DNA of 6,167 nt from Erysipelotrichaceae bacterium (GTDB lineage: Bacteria > Bacillota_I > Bacilli_A > Erysipelotrichales > Erysipelotrichaceae), in NCBI GenBank assembly GCA_030533035.1, contig JAUNJW010000131.1:1-6167 (forward strand), given 5' to 3'. Positions 5,558 to 6,167 of the stretch are shown here, one piece after another. Below the pieces are notes generated by a model. That model was not told the origin of the DNA. It did not search any database and saw nothing but the letters and a program-made list of their open reading frames with translations. Each line of letters opens with the position of its first letter. Position 1 is the stretch's first letter. Both the position numbers and the translations under genes were made by a program.

Positions 5558-5563
5558 TATACT
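5558..5563 (+). promoter_or_regulatory. Possible -10 box for the DUF1653-pepC unit
   Basis: TATACT (five of six matches to TATAAT) lies 17 bases before ATG 5580. A start near 5570 would cut into the AGGAGG ribosome binding site at 5568-5573, and no good -35 is present. The true promoter may lie elsewhere in the 108-base gap. Confidence 0.25.
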
Positions 5564-5579
5564 GAGTAGGAGGTTTGTG

Positions 5580-5849
5580 ATGATGGAAAGAAAATTCGGA
5601 CCGGGTGATATCGTATGCCACTTTAAAAGAGAAACCGTGGATCCGGCCTCTTCCGTATATCTGTATAAGATTATCGGGGAAGCCGAACATACCGAAACCG
5701 GGGAAATGATGATGATTTACCAGGCGCTCTATGGCGATATGCGTCTTTACGCCAGACCGCTTGCGATGTTCATGGGTGAAACGGACCATGATAAATATCC
5801 TGACATAAAACAAAAATACAGATTTGAGAAAGTGAAGGAACAACAATGA
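5580..5849 (+). CDS. DUF1653 domain protein
   Basis: This small protein of 89 residues matches the DUF1653 (PF07866) pattern: an N-terminal [10 protein letters not shown] in place of the usual GxYxHFKG, then [27 protein letters not shown] and [13 protein letters not shown], ending with YRFEKV. The family is common and compact, and its function is unknown to me. AGGAGG (5568-5573) lies six bases before ATG 5580, the best start; a GTG at 5577 is too close to it and ATG 5583 is an alternative. Its stop codon overlaps the start of the PepC-like gene by four bases (ATGA), so the two are very likely co-transcribed and translationally coupled. Confidence 0.85.
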   Translation: MMERKFGPGDIVCHFKRETVDPASSVYLYKIIGEAEHTETGEMMMIYQALYGDMRLYARPLAMFMGETDHDKYPDIKQKYRFEKVKEQQ

Positions 5850-6167
5850 ACAGACTGAATGAAGAAATGCTGGAAGAATTCCGGGCGGCGTATGAAAACG
5901 ATCCGCAGGCAAAAAGAGCCGCGGCCGCCTGCGCCAGAACGGAGATCAAGGACCTTGTTTTCCTGCCGATGGAAGCCGCAAAGCTGAACGGCGGTTTCAG
6001 CATTGAAGTCAAAACCGGCGGCATTACCGCCCAGGAAAAAAGCGGCAGATGCTGGATGTATGCCATGCTCAACATCCTGCGTGAACAGGCCGCAGAGAAG
6101 CTTGGACTGGAAGAGTTCAAACTCTCGGGCAACTACATGTCTTTCTATGACAAGCTGGAAAAATCAA
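5846..6167 (+). CDS. pepC: Aminopeptidase C/bleomycin hydrolase-like cysteine peptidase, N-terminal part (cut by window edge)
   Basis: The gene is open for 107 codons to the right edge. The segment [20 protein letters not shown] (60-79) is the active-site signature of the C1B peptidases (bleomycin hydrolase/PepC), with Gln63 as oxyanion-hole residue and Cys69 as nucleophile. It is followed by [17 protein letters not shown] (91-107), matching the family's LSQ-YLFFWDKLEK region, but with Gly in place of the usual Gln in LSQ. PepC removes N-terminal amino acids from peptides in the cytoplasm, usually as a hexamer. AAGGA (5835-5839) lies six bases before the ATG, which overlaps the DUF1653 stop. 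The catalytic His and Asn are outside the window. Confidence 0.92.
   Translation, partial: MNRLNEEMLEEFRAAYENDPQAKRAAAACARTEIKDLVFLPMEAAKLNGGFSIEVKTGGITAQEKSGRCWMYAMLNILREQAAEKLGLEEFKLSGNYMSFYDKLEKS

Noticed and set aside
5529..5912. Minus-strand open frame opposite DUF1653 and the pepC start
   Set aside because: It is antisense to two overlapping, recognisable genes and has no domain features.

Overview
The window looks like an ordinary chromosomal segment of a low-to-medium GC Gram-positive bacterium (Firmicutes/Bacillota). The signs are strong AGGAGG-type ribosome binding sites, sigma-A-like TATAAT boxes, U-rich intrinsic terminators between convergent genes, a tRNA without an encoded CCA, and a LacI-family regulator whose HTH reads SGYSIGTVSR. 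An Erysipelotrichia-like or clostridial gut bacterium is a reasonable guess, but this rests on overall impression and no search was run. No mobile element, CRISPR array or phage gene is visible, and no gene-free gap exceeds about 125 bases.

Layout, left to right. (1) Positions 1-291, minus strand: the N-terminal part of a Gfo/Idh/MocA oxidoreductase that continues beyond the left edge. (2) A 111-bp divergent promoter region. (3) 403-1842, plus: a second Gfo/Idh/MocA oxidoreductase carrying a complete UPF0303/haem-degrading-like (PF03928 type) domain at its C-terminus. (4) 1893-2354, plus: an RpiB-type sugar-phosphate isomerase with its own promoter, closed by a strong terminator. (5) 2412-3005, minus: a flavin reductase-like FMN-binding protein. 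(6) 3060-3132, minus: tRNA-Thr(CGT) with its own promoter and terminator. (7) 3254-4414, plus: an M20-family metallo-amidohydrolase. (8) Two back-to-back terminators facing opposite ways. (9) 4458-5471, minus: a LacI-family repressor. (10) 5580-5849, plus: a small DUF1653 protein, overlapping by 4 bases (11) the start of a bleomycin hydrolase/PepC-type aminopeptidase that runs off the right edge.

How the genes may work together. The two oxidoreductases and the RpiB homologue suggest sugar, polyol or inositol-type redox and isomerisation chemistry, but the substrates cannot be read from the sequence. The M20 amidohydrolase and PepC fit peptide and acyl-amino-acid breakdown. The LacI-type regulator is convergent with the M20 gene and divergent from DUF1653-pepC, so its target is not obvious; autoregulation is possible. 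The most unusual item is the oxidoreductase-UPF0303 fusion. I see no clear sign of a wholly new multi-gene system.
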